This document shows, piece by piece, positions 1 to 7,943 of a DNA stretch of 64,000 nt. Origin of the DNA: Gordonia liuliyuniae (GTDB lineage Bacteria; Actinomycetota; Actinomycetes; Mycobacteriales; Mycobacteriaceae); assembly GCF_021739025.1 (NCBI RefSeq), contig NZ_JAKKOT010000002.1, forward strand, positions 186,001-250,000. Direction: 5' to 3'. The position numbers were made by a program, and so were the translations under genes. The notes beneath the pieces are model-generated. The model made no database searches and was not told the origin of the DNA. It saw only the letters and a list, made by a program, of their open reading frames with translations. Positions within the stretch are counted from its first letter, which is position 1. Every line of letters begins with the position of its first letter.

Positions 1-872
1 GCCTCCGGAAGCGTTTGGGTCGGTGTCGGCACTCGGGGGCCACGTGGAATGCGCCGCCTCACCGGGTCCAGCGGCGGTTTCCGGACGGGACCCGTCTGAG
101 GCAGGGTCGTACGACCTTCTTGGGCGAAAACATATGTGCGTTCGACAGCGTAGGCGTGCACCGCACTGCACACGGATTGGATCTCGTTGCCGGGACGACC
201 TGCGCACAACCCTTCAATCGCACTGGTGAGCGTAACGCGGTCCGTTGCACCCAGGATCAACGCACCGTCGTAGGTCAGCCCACGATCAGGGCTTCGACGG
301 TGCCGAAACGGCTGCGTCCGAACTTCGGTGATGCCACTCAAGCGCGCGAGCGTCGGCCCGAGGACTTCGTTCAACAGGCGATCGATCGCCATCGAGTCAA
401 CGCCCTGGCATCGATGGAACAGCGCCACCGTGCGCGCTCCGGTGCGGGTTCCCTCGGTGGCTGGCGGCGTGAATCGACGGCCGGCCTCAGTTCCCGAGGG
501 ATACTCACACGTCCATTCGAACAACCCTGCGCCGGGCCCATGAGGCGGCTGCCCCGAAAGGTAGCGTCTGACACCGCTGATGACACGATCGAAGACGAAC
601 TCCTCGATGCCGTCGATTCGACAGTCGGACGGGACGGGGACCGCATCGCCCAGGTCCGGCCAGGACGTGACGTGAGCATCTGACAAGTGATGTTGGCGGT
701 ACTCTCGAACACCTCCCCGTCGGGCGGCGGTTTGGCTGAGCTGCTCGCGCCAATAGCTCAACGAGACGTCGCGCGCCAAGCCGGACTTCGCCTGTAGAAG
801 GACAGTGCTGCCTGTGACGGCGTTATGCGCGACCGACTCTGGATGGGTATGGAGGCTCAATCGTCGATCCAT
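1..872 (-). CDS. Partial hypothetical protein, possibly EthD-like (3' end outside window)
   Basis: An open frame reads from an ATG at 872 down to base 1 with no stop, so the C-terminus is missing. It begins MDRRLSLHTHPES and is about 290 residues so far. It contains YWREQL followed by an HH pair near residue 65, and a second repeat-like half with LFHRCQGVDSMAIDRLL. That pattern of two related halves, each with a Y/F-W-R or H-R-C motif, recalls EthD-like dimeric alpha/beta-barrel proteins, but I do not recognise the family firmly. The ATG overlaps the end of the upstream TetR gene by 16 bases, so the two are probably translated from one mRNA and the TetR may control it. The far C-terminal part is proline- and arginine-rich and could lie beyond a frameshift. 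The function is unknown. Confidence 0.5.
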   Translation of the reverse strand, partial: MDRRLSLHTHPESVAHNAVTGSTVLLQAKSGLARDVSLSYWREQLSQTAARRGGVREYRQHHLSDAHVTSWPDLGDAVPVPSDCRIDGIEEFVFDRVISGVRRYLSGQPPHGPGAGLFEWTCEYPSGTEAGRRFTPPATEGTRTGARTVALFHRCQGVDSMAIDRLLNEVLGPTLARLSGITEVRTQPFRHRRSPDRGLTYDGALILGATDRVTLTSAIEGLCAGRPGNEIQSVCSAVHAYAVERTYVFAQEGRTTLPQTGPVRKPPLDPVRRRIPRGPRVPTPTQTLPE

Positions 873-1483
873 TGCCCCACTCCCCCCATGGCGATGGAAC
901 AGAAGTAGTCGACGATCTTCTCTTTGTCGAGATCGGGACGAGTGAGCCACCAATGTCCCAACCGTTCCCCGATACCGGACAGAGCATGTGCCGCCGCATC
1001 TATCACGTCGTTCGGAACGCTGGGCACCGCAGTACGCAGAAGGCCCGCGATCGCCTGAACATGCTTGAAGCGCAGCGCAACGAGTTCGTCTCGATAGCTG
1101 CCGGTCAGTACCGAGGCACTGGTGAACAGGAGCAGCCATCGCCCCTGGTTCCGCTCAATTGAACTGAAGTAGAACAGCGCGCCGGCCCGGAGCTGGTCGA
1201 TCGGGGCGGATTCAGGGTCGACAACGCTCCCGAGTCCCTCGTTGTACGTGTCATAGATTCGCCGGACACACGCTATGAAGGTGCCTTCCTTCGTTTCGAA
1301 ATGGTTGTACACGATCGGGCGAGTCACAGCCGCGGCGCGTGCGATGTCCTCCATCGATGTGAGCGCGTACGTCCGTTCAACGAACAGGCGCTCCGCGATG
1401 TCCAATAGTTGCTCGTGTCGCGCAGCGTACGACATTCGTCGCCGCGGCGGCCTGTCCGTTGGTGACGTACGACTCGTGGGCAT
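857..1483 (-). CDS. TetR/AcrR family transcriptional regulator
   Basis: This is a DNA-binding repressor of about 208 residues. The N-terminal helix-turn-helix is clear: LLDIAERLFVERTYALTS, then MEDIARAAAVTRPIVYNHF, ending in the usual YxHF-x-KE signature. The ligand-binding C-terminal half is divergent, as is normal for the family. I chose the ATG at 1483 (MPTSRTSP) over an upstream in-frame start at 1555 because a GGAGAG sequence sits just before it. The gene overlaps the start of the next leftward gene by 16 bases, suggesting a two-gene transcript. Its target may be that partner or the SGNH esterase gene just upstream. The ligand is unknown. Confidence 0.85.
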   Translation of the reverse strand: MPTSRTSPTDRPPRRRMSYAARHEQLLDIAERLFVERTYALTSMEDIARAAAVTRPIVYNHFETKEGTFIACVRRIYDTYNEGLGSVVDPESAPIDQLRAGALFYFSSIERNQGRWLLLFTSASVLTGSYRDELVALRFKHVQAIAGLLRTAVPSVPNDVIDAAAHALSGIGERLGHWWLTRPDLDKEKIVDYFCSIAMGGVGQWIDD

Positions 1484-1598
1484 CGTCTCTCCGATCGAAG
1501 TTTGCAGCGCTTCTTGAACATCTTGGCCTGAGCGTTCGCTGGAGCCCACACCCACTCGGTGTCGGCATGCCGCGACCTGTTCAACAGGGCACTGGTCG

Positions 1599-2888
1599 TC
1601 AGTTCAAGGTCGAGAGATCGACCGCCATGGCCATTCGCCGGTAGCCGGCCGGGTTCGGATGGAGTCGATCCGGGCCAGCGTACTTGGGTGCTAGAATGCC
1701 GGAGTTCGACCTGTCGCGGAGCGCCCGATCGAAATCGATCACGCTGTCGGAGAGTTTCTGCCTGCGGATCCATCTGTTGATCACTCGACGCGTCGCGTCC
1801 GAGAACGGCGCGGTGGCCGTGCCGTCGAGTAGTGCGTTCGAAGCGGGCATGATGGTGCCGAGGTGCACTCGGATCCGATGAGAGTGCAGCCGTTCGATGA
1901 TGTTCCGGTAGCCCGCGATGACTTGGTCTGCGCTTGCGCCGATCGGCACACCGAGATCGTTGATACCTTCAAGGAGGATGAGGTCTTCGACCCCGGGTAC
2001 GGAAATGACGTCACGTTGAAGCCGCCTCGTCGCAGCGTCGCCGTATAGCGGAACGGTGCCATCGGCGGTCACCCTGTTACCACTGATGCCGGCATTGACG
2101 ACCACGCGGTCGATACCCGCATCATCGAGACGCCGCTGCAGATGGTCCGGATACCGCACGTTCTTGTCCACTACACCGCGCTTGGCCTGCGGCAGGCCTC
2201 CGACGTTGTCCGCGACAAATCCGTCTGTGATCGAATCGCCGAAGGCGACGATCGCTGTGGTCCTTTTCGGTGCGAGCACGTCGACTCTGCTGACGATCGG
2301 AACCACGGTGGTGGTCAGTGGAAAGGCAGCACCGTCGCGACGCCGAGTCTGGTCACCTGCGCCGGGCTTCGTGTAATAGCTCGTCGCGTTCCCATTCAGA
2401 TGCTGGGTGAGGAACAGCGCGGAGCCTTGGACATTGACCGACACGGCCAGGCGCTGCCACGCAGCCACGTTCACATCGACTGCGTCACTCAGGACTTCGC
2501 CGCCTGCAGGGATAACGACTGATCGGCGGCCGTTGAAAGTGAGCTCCGCGGCCGGCGATGTTATCGATGCACCAGCTCCCGCGGCAGCGGCGGTCGCCGA
2601 TCCGATCCGCAACGGGCTCGGCCTCTCCGCGTTGGACAATTTGACTCGGATCGCCGCGCCCCCTCGATGCGGCGTCACCATGACTCGGAAGGTCTGGTTG
2701 GCGATGTTGACGATCGGCCGAAAATCGGCATCGGCGCCATTGATGGCGTCCGTTTGTGGCGCCATCCATGAGGCTACCCAGTGCCGCCCACCGCCGGGTT
2801 CCGTGTTTCCCTGCGCGACCGGGGGCTGCCACAGTGTGGCGACGAGGAACATCAACGCCCCGGCGCTCAGAGCTATCCATCGACGCAT
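1599..2888 (-). CDS. Secreted SGNH/GDSL-family hydrolase (esterase)
   Basis: The 429-residue protein starts with a signal peptide (MRRWIALSAGALMFLVATLW, then PPVAQG), so it is probably exported. The N-terminal half forms a beta-rich accessory region. The catalytic domain shows all SGNH blocks: FGDSITDG (nucleophile Ser, about residue 220), NAGISGNR (Gly block), GINDLG (Asn block) and DRLHPNPAGY (Asp/His) near the C-terminus. Such enzymes hydrolyse acyl esters, often on carbohydrates or lipids. The start is supported by GAGGAGAAG seven bases upstream of the ATG. It stands alone; the next gene upstream is a crotonase in the same direction, about 150 bases away. The substrate cannot be deduced. 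Confidence 0.85.
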   Translation of the reverse strand: MRRWIALSAGALMFLVATLWQPPVAQGNTEPGGGRHWVASWMAPQTDAINGADADFRPIVNIANQTFRVMVTPHRGGAAIRVKLSNAERPSPLRIGSATAAAAGAGASITSPAAELTFNGRRSVVIPAGGEVLSDAVDVNVAAWQRLAVSVNVQGSALFLTQHLNGNATSYYTKPGAGDQTRRRDGAAFPLTTTVVPIVSRVDVLAPKRTTAIVAFGDSITDGFVADNVGGLPQAKRGVVDKNVRYPDHLQRRLDDAGIDRVVVNAGISGNRVTADGTVPLYGDAATRRLQRDVISVPGVEDLILLEGINDLGVPIGASADQVIAGYRNIIERLHSHRIRVHLGTIMPASNALLDGTATAPFSDATRRVINRWIRRQKLSDSVIDFDRALRDRSNSGILAPKYAGPDRLHPNPAGYRRMAMAVDLSTLN

Positions 2889-3040
2889 CAGCTTCTCCTC
2901 GGATTTGTTTGAACCTATATATTACGTGCTGTAACTGTCGTGGTGCTTGAGTACCCGAATCGGCACGCCGCCTTGGACGTACCGCCTTCTACCCTCCGGC
3001 GGCGAGGCCTTCAGGTAATCGCCGCACCGTTGGCGCCCGC
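2889..3040. promoter_or_regulatory. Upstream region of the SGNH hydrolase gene
   Basis: A short AT-rich patch (TATATATTACGTGC on the plus strand, near 2917-2930) lies in an otherwise GC-rich stretch directly upstream of the esterase start. It could hold the -10 region of a leftward promoter. No convincing -35 box was seen. It also contains the end of the transcript from the crotonase gene. Confidence 0.3.
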
Positions 3041-3838
3041 TTACCGCCCCGTGAATACCGCGGCGCGGCGTTCAACGAACGACTGGATTCCCTCCACGCC
3101 GTCGGCAGTACTGAGCAGCCGTGCAACCTCTGTGTGCCGTCGCGCGATCGCGGCTTGCTCACCCTCAGTTCGCGCAGTATGCGCCGACGACAATGTGGCC
3201 TGGACGCCGAGCGGTGCGCAGCGTTCGGCGAGCGTCGCTGCGATCTCGCGTGCCCGGTCGATCGCACCGTGCCTATCCGGCGCGATCTCCTGGATGAGGC
3301 CTATTCTATGAGCTTCGGTTGCGTCGAACTCGTCGCCAGTGAGAATCCACCGCATCGCATTACCCCATCCGGAAAGCTGCGGGAAACGGATCGTCGCGCC
3401 ACCGAACGGATGCATGCCGCGCCGCACCTCCAGTTGCCTGAATCGAGCATCACGGGAGGCCACACGGATATCGGCAGCCAGCAGAAGCTCGATGCCCAGC
3501 GTCATCACCCAGCCTTGCGCTGCGGCAACGATCGGCTTCGTCCAGTAGCCGTCCAAACGCCACGGATCACGGTGCCCATTCGGAAGCTCCAATTTTCCGG
3601 TGGCGAGGTCGGGCCCGACGTCCACGAGGTCGAAGCCGGATGTGAAGTGCTCACCGTGCGCGAATAGGACTCCCACCCAGAGATCCGCGTCGGATTCCAG
3701 GAGCGTGTAGGCGGCGCTGAGCTCGTTGATCAGCTGTTTGGTGAAGGCGTTCCGTTGAGCTGGACGATTGAGACCGATCAGCAAGACCCGGCCATCACGC
3801 TCGACTGTGACTGTGCTCTGGAGACTTTGATCTGTCAT
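3041..3838 (-). CDS. Enoyl-CoA hydratase/isomerase (crotonase) family protein
   Basis: This is a 265-residue crotonase-fold protein with the N-terminal LIGLNRPAQRNAF block and the oxyanion-hole segment FAHGEHFTSGFDL. The later segment AAQGWVMTLGIELLLAADIRVAS also fits the family. The family hydrates or isomerises acyl-CoA double bonds. One of the usual glutamates of true hydratases (GIELLLA region followed by FRQLEV) appears retained, but substrate class cannot be fixed. I start at the ATG at 3838 (MTDQSLQ), preceded by GAAGG, rather than far upstream, where the frame runs through the neighbouring gene. It lies four bases after the stop of the upstream hydrolase gene, so the two form an operon. 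The pair suggests degradation of an ester or acylated compound. Confidence 0.85.
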   Translation of the reverse strand: MTDQSLQSTVTVERDGRVLLIGLNRPAQRNAFTKQLINELSAAYTLLESDADLWVGVLFAHGEHFTSGFDLVDVGPDLATGKLELPNGHRDPWRLDGYWTKPIVAAAQGWVMTLGIELLLAADIRVASRDARFRQLEVRRGMHPFGGATIRFPQLSGWGNAMRWILTGDEFDATEAHRIGLIQEIAPDRHGAIDRAREIAATLAERCAPLGVQATLSSAHTARTEGEQAAIARRHTEVARLLSTADGVEGIQSFVERRAAVFTGR

Positions 3839-3842
3839 GCCT

Positions 3843-4733
3843 TCACTTTCGATCGAGTGACGGGACGACGCCCTCGACACCAGGCACAGCGACCGCCCGT
3901 TCGATGCGCTCGCATACCCAGTCCACAACGTCGTCGACAGCATCGACGGCAACCGGATCGGAGAGCACCTCATGGTATGCACCCGCATATTCAGTGAAGG
4001 TCTTCTCGGATGTGGCGAGTGTCCGGTAGAGACGTCGACTCCATTGCGGTCTGGTGAACACGTCCTCGGTACCGTGCAGCAGAAGGACCGGCACCCGCCA
4101 CGATGCGGCATGGCGGTGGATGTCACGTGTCGCGTCAAAGGCCGTGACCCCGCTGAGAACGGTGAACCGCTTGTTGTGCATGAGCGGGTCACCGAGCACG
4201 CGTGCTAAGACCTCGGAATCGTGAGAGAGCTTGGTCCACGGCGGCTTAGCGACGGGCGCCCAAGCCTTCTTTGTCACACGGGCCAATGGTTCGATGGCGC
4301 AACGAACAGGGCCGGGAATTGGTCCCGGAAGTAGAGGGCCAACCAAGACTACGCCGGCGAGTGCGCTCTGGTCGCGCGCGGCGCTTGCGCAAGTCACCAG
4401 GCCGCCCAGCGAATACCCGACGAGGACAGTCGGCAATCCGAAGGCCGCCACTCGTAGCCGTATTGCCCTGTGATCATGGACTGCGCGCCCGACATGCACT
4501 GCCCCGCGTCGCCCAGGTGATGATCCGTGCCCCCACATATCCGGAGCGACGACCATTAGTCCGGAGCCGACGAGCCGCTCGACGACGCCGCCATGCTCAT
4601 ACTCGAACCGCCCGGAGTGCTCGTGATATCCGTGCTGAAGGATCACCACCCCCCGAGGGTTCTCGACCGACCATATACGAACCGCCAGGTTGCTGGGGCC
4701 CCACGTCTCTACACGGACATTGACACTCGACAT
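3843..4733 (-). CDS. Alpha/beta hydrolase, monoglyceride-lipase-like (serine aminopeptidase S33 / Hydrolase_4)
   Basis: The protein has 296 residues and an alpha/beta hydrolase fold. The oxyanion-hole strand reads VVILQHGYHEHSGR, the nucleophile elbow GYSLGG, and the acid region LLLHGTEDVFT. The catalytic His sits in YAGAYHEVLSDP. This arrangement is typical of bacterial monoglyceride lipases, which release glycerol and fatty acid. I use the ATG at 4733 (MSSVNVRVETWG), with GAAGGATC upstream; an earlier in-frame start at 4862 would add a tail without family resemblance. It has no signal peptide. It is followed within four bases by the crotonase gene, consistent with co-transcription. Confidence 0.85.
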   Translation of the reverse strand: MSSVNVRVETWGPSNLAVRIWSVENPRGVVILQHGYHEHSGRFEYEHGGVVERLVGSGLMVVAPDMWGHGSSPGRRGAVHVGRAVHDHRAIRLRVAAFGLPTVLVGYSLGGLVTCASAARDQSALAGVVLVGPLLPGPIPGPVRCAIEPLARVTKKAWAPVAKPPWTKLSHDSEVLARVLGDPLMHNKRFTVLSGVTAFDATRDIHRHAASWRVPVLLLHGTEDVFTRPQWSRRLYRTLATSEKTFTEYAGAYHEVLSDPVAVDAVDDVVDWVCERIERAVAVPGVEGVVPSLDRK

Positions 4734-5567
4734 GGACAGATCCTTCAAATCGACACCAGAACAGCGGAATGATGCGTCGGGGACATTCACCATCCACGTA
4801 GCTACACCATGTAACTTTAGGCGAAGGCGGAACTGAACGCAATCACACGCACGGATTGACACACGGAAGCCGGCCGTCTTTGAATCGCCTGTAAGTCTTC
4901 GTAGTGGCTGGCCTGGGGCTGGCTGGCAGGGTTGGCGTCGTCACCTGGCGCTCGTTGTGACTCCTGAATCGACTGACCCCGTTGGGGTGTCATGCCCGGG
5001 ATCTGCCCGGCGGGTACTGGGTGAACCGTCCTGGGTCTGGTGGAGACCGTGAACGCACCAGGAGAATGTGAGGTGCCCGGACCTGGCGAAACAAGTGTGT
5101 ATGATCCTCACCGTCGACGGCGGCGTCGGCGATCGTGACGCCGAGCTCGATGGTGCGGCAAATCGTGTCGGCAATAGCGCTACGCTGCGTCATTGGTCCT
5201 GTTGGTGTTCGGGTGGGTGCGTAGGAACTTCCATCCTCACACCCCACGACCCCCGGCTCCCCACAGCCGAACCCGACCTCCATCTTGCGTTCGGTAGAAC
5301 CCGTTCTACGCACCGTCAATCAGGAAGAGCCGGTTTGCCCGATCGCTGCGTTCGATGGCTGGTGTTGCCACACTGATCAAGTATGATACATACGCGAGGT
5401 GCACCAGTAGTGCTACTCAACGCTTCTCTTTCACAACTCAAGAAATTTCGGTCTCATCCCCTGAGGGACTCCGCCGGACCTGAGCCCAGAGCGCTTCAAT
5501 TCGTTCCTCTATATAAGTGAGCGTCTGTATAGAGTCGCACCTTGATTCGGTCCGACTGCGGGGTGAG
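4734..5567. other. Gene-poor gap with mobile-element debris
   Basis: About 830 bases without a convincing intact gene. It holds an IS3-type terminal fragment (separate entry). Next to this, on the minus strand (about 5080-5260), is a short open stretch reading MTQRSAIADTICRTIELGVT, which resembles the first helix of a small helix-turn-helix domain and is cut off where the IS fragment begins. A 13-bp palindrome GTATGATACATAC lies at 5381-5393. The gap separates the lipase/crotonase pair from the thiolase operon. Confidence 0.45.
5022..5068 (+). mobile_element. IS3-family terminal fragment (solo end)
   Basis: The segment beginning TGAACCGTCCTGGG and ending in ACCAGGAGAATG matches, with only a few substitutions, the start of the IS3 relic at 21301-21346. 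It carries the typical IS3-type end and the ribosome-binding site and ATG of OrfA, but no transposase sequence follows. It is therefore a solo end left by deletion of an IS copy. Confidence 0.6.
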
Positions 5568-6725
5568 TCATGGTGTCGTGCTCGACCCCTGAAGAATGTG
5601 GACGACACAAACAGCTCCGAGACCGACCATGTGCGCAAGGCCAGTGCGAGCGCCGGAATGCTGGCGGGCACCCGCCTCGCCGCGTATCTGCTCCGTGATT
5701 TCTGCTACCTGGGCAACACCAGTCGGACCGATTGGATGTCCGGACCCCAGCAGGCCGCCGGAGGTATTCACCGCGACTCTGCCTCCGCGATCGAATTCAC
5801 CGGCTGTCAGCCCTGTGCCCGCTTGGCCCTCGTCAGCAAGTCCCATCGCCTCGAGGTACTGCAGCTCCTCGATGGTGAAGGCATCATGCAATTCGACCAC
5901 GTCGAGGTCCGAAGGTGCGATTCCTGCCTGCTCGTATGCGAGGTGTGCGGTCTCGCGGGTCAACTCCGCATCAAAGCTTTTGGCACCGTACAACTGTTCA
6001 CTACGCTGCACCGACGCCAGAACACGTACCGATCGTGTGCGGTCGAGGTCCAGCCGGTCGAGAACATCGCCGGAGACCACGAGGGTTGCTGCTGCGCCCT
6101 CTCCAATCGGGCAGCATTGCAACTTCGTGAAGATCCCGGAAATAGTCGGACCCCCCAGAACTTCCTCGAGCGAGTACGCCTTCTGGCGTTGAGCGTACGG
6201 GTTCAGGGCCGCGTTCGAGAAGTTCTTGACCGCGACCGCAGCGATCTGTTCCGCAGTCGCACCATGCGCGCGCATGTACTCGTCTGCCAGTAGTGCGAAA
6301 TGCGTAAAGGGAGCGACACGTTCTGCTGAGAGTTCAGGGATCCCGGTGTCACGCTGTGCAGGACCGATCTTGCTTGGTTTGTCTACTCCCACTGCAAGCG
6401 AGACATCGCTGATACCGCTCGCAACGTCGAGGCAGGCCGCTCGGAACGCCGATGAGCCTGATGCCGAGGCGTTCTCCACCTGGGTCATTGGGGCTCCGTT
6501 GACACCTAGATGACGCAGCATCGGACGCGAGCTAGCCATGCCAAGCATGGCGGTTCCAGTGTATGTGCTGTCGACTTGGCGCCAGGAAATTCCTGCGTCG
6601 TCAAGTGCACGACGAATTGCCGTCAAGCCGAGGTCGACATATGGGGTGGCGCTCGGTGCTTGAAACTGGTGCCGGCCAATGCCGACCACATACACTGGCC
6701 GCAGATCCCTCAAATGTTTGGTCAT
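5568..6725 (-). CDS. Thiolase-fold / SCP2-type lipid-transfer protein (Ltp2-like), lacking the catalytic Cys
   Basis: The 385-residue protein has SCP2-thiolase architecture: VYVVGIGRHQF at the N-terminus, VELHDAFTIEEL and NTSGGLLGSGHPIGPTG in the second half. The position of the nucleophilic Cys (normally N-x-C-A-S-G) reads ENASASG, with Ser87 encoded by TCG, so ordinary thiolysis is doubtful. Steroid side-chain Ltp2-type aldolases use the same fold, have lost thiolase residues and need a DUF35 partner. Here a DUF35 gene lies directly upstream with a 4-base ATGA overlap. It is the last gene of the leftward catabolic operon, fitting a terminal carbon-carbon cleavage. A thiolase-like function with another nucleophile is the alternative. 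Confidence 0.8.
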   Translation of the reverse strand: MTKHLRDLRPVYVVGIGRHQFQAPSATPYVDLGLTAIRRALDDAGISWRQVDSTYTGTAMLGMASSRPMLRHLGVNGAPMTQVENASASGSSAFRAACLDVASGISDVSLAVGVDKPSKIGPAQRDTGIPELSAERVAPFTHFALLADEYMRAHGATAEQIAAVAVKNFSNAALNPYAQRQKAYSLEEVLGGPTISGIFTKLQCCPIGEGAAATLVVSGDVLDRLDLDRTRSVRVLASVQRSEQLYGAKSFDAELTRETAHLAYEQAGIAPSDLDVVELHDAFTIEELQYLEAMGLADEGQAGTGLTAGEFDRGGRVAVNTSGGLLGSGHPIGPTGVAQVAEITEQIRGEAGARQHSGARTGLAHMVGLGAVCVVHILQGSSTTP

Positions 6726-7132
6726 GATCCTGTACCTTTCGCGACCCGAAAGCGTAGTTCATTAAGGTCTTCGCCCCCAAGGCGAACTACCGCGGTGGTG
6801 GCAACGACTAAGTCATCGACCTGGCCGCTGTCGGCGACGTCGAGTATGCCGCGAACCATTGGCCCCTCTTCGAGCACGATGGAGGCAACTGTGAACGGGA
6901 CATCGATATCCGGATTCGGGTGGAACCGCACCGTTGCCGTCGCATGGATCTCCCCACGGCCCGACAGTGGCACGGCGCTGAGGTGTGCGCCGTGGTCTCC
7001 ATTGAGCAGCGAACCCGCCGTCTGCTGAGGAAAGGAGATATATCCGGTGCTGTCACGTGTCCCGGTGAGTGTCGGGGTACCGTCGTCATCGACGCTGTAT
7101 AGCTGGGGCTCTGCTGATTTTCGTGTCATCAC
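6722..7132 (-). CDS. DUF35 OB-fold protein, partner of the thiolase-like protein
   Basis: This is a 136-residue protein of the acyl-CoA-associated DUF35 family: GYISFPQ at the position of the rubredoxin-like ribbon, then LSGRGEIHATATVRFHP and an OB-fold strand VDDLVVATTAVVR. Members normally carry a four-Cys zinc ribbon before the OB fold; this protein contains no cysteine at all, so the metal site is gone. DUF35 proteins form complexes with thiolase-fold or hydratase subunits and help bind the CoA substrate. The ATGA overlap with the downstream thiolase-like gene implies coupled translation and a 1:1 complex. The gene is 22 bases after the SDR gene. Confidence 0.75.
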   Translation of the reverse strand: MMTRKSAEPQLYSVDDDGTPTLTGTRDSTGYISFPQQTAGSLLNGDHGAHLSAVPLSGRGEIHATATVRFHPNPDIDVPFTVASIVLEEGPMVRGILDVADSGQVDDLVVATTAVVRLGGEDLNELRFRVAKGTGS

Positions 7133-7154
7133 AAATCGCTTTCGTGGTCGCCTT

Positions 7155-7943
7155 CTACAGGGTTAAGGAGAAGCCGCCGTTGACAGGAAGGGTTTGGCCG
7201 GTGATATAGCTGGCCGCTTCAGACGACAGGAACAACGCCGCGTTGGCTGCGTCGGACGGTTCACCGAAGCGGCGAACGATGTAGTTGGACAACACTTTCT
7301 TGGTGAAGGCTTCGTTCTGAATCTGAGCTTCGATCGCTGGAGTGCGGGTAGCACCGAGTGATATACAGTTGGCGGTAATGCCGTATTGGCCGCCGAGCCG
7401 AGCGATTGCCCTAGTGAATCCCGCGGCGCCTGCTTTAGCACCCGAGTAGGCTTCCATGCCGCGGGACTCGCCCACACGACCAGCATCGGAAATTATGGTG
7501 ATAACACGGCCCCATCCGTTCGGGACCATTTGTGCTATTCCGCGTTGGGTGACGTTCAGAACGCCGTCGAGATTGACCCGCAGGAACCGCTCCCAGTCGG
7601 CAGGCCGCTGCTCCCAGAATGGTAGTTGACGCGTGGGCGTGGGCCCGGCGCCGCCATTGCCCGCATTATTTACAACAATCGACACTGGCCCCAGTCCGTG
7701 GTCAGAGAACATGCGGTTAACCTGATCGAAATCGCCGACGTCGGCCCGGGCCGCCATTGCGACATGGCCAGCGGTGCATATTTCGTCGGCAACCCGTTTA
7801 GCGCGATCGAGGTCGAAGTCGTTCACGATGACGCTAGCACCGTACTCGGCGAGGGTCGCAGCAATCTGATGGCCTACGCCCTGACCGGCGCCTGTCACCA
7901 GAGCCACACGGCCCGATAGATCCAGCAATTCTGACGCGCTCAC
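7155..7943 (-). CDS. Short-chain dehydrogenase/reductase (SDR)
   Basis: This classical SDR has 262 residues. It shows the nucleotide-binding TGAGQGVG near residue 17, NNAGN near residue 91, a catalytic Ser in ITIISDAGRVG, and the YSGAK catalytic Tyr/Lys motif, ending with ITGQTLPVNGGFS. The Asp in VIVNDFD after the second strand favours NAD(H). In this operon the likely role is oxidation of a 3-hydroxyacyl-CoA or a ring alcohol to a ketone. The start overlaps the acyl-CoA ligase stop by four bases. Confidence 0.85.
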   Translation of the reverse strand: MSASELLDLSGRVALVTGAGQGVGHQIAATLAEYGASVIVNDFDLDRAKRVADEICTAGHVAMAARADVGDFDQVNRMFSDHGLGPVSIVVNNAGNGGAGPTPTRQLPFWEQRPADWERFLRVNLDGVLNVTQRGIAQMVPNGWGRVITIISDAGRVGESRGMEAYSGAKAGAAGFTRAIARLGGQYGITANCISLGATRTPAIEAQIQNEAFTKKVLSNYIVRRFGEPSDAANAALFLSSEAASYITGQTLPVNGGFSLTL

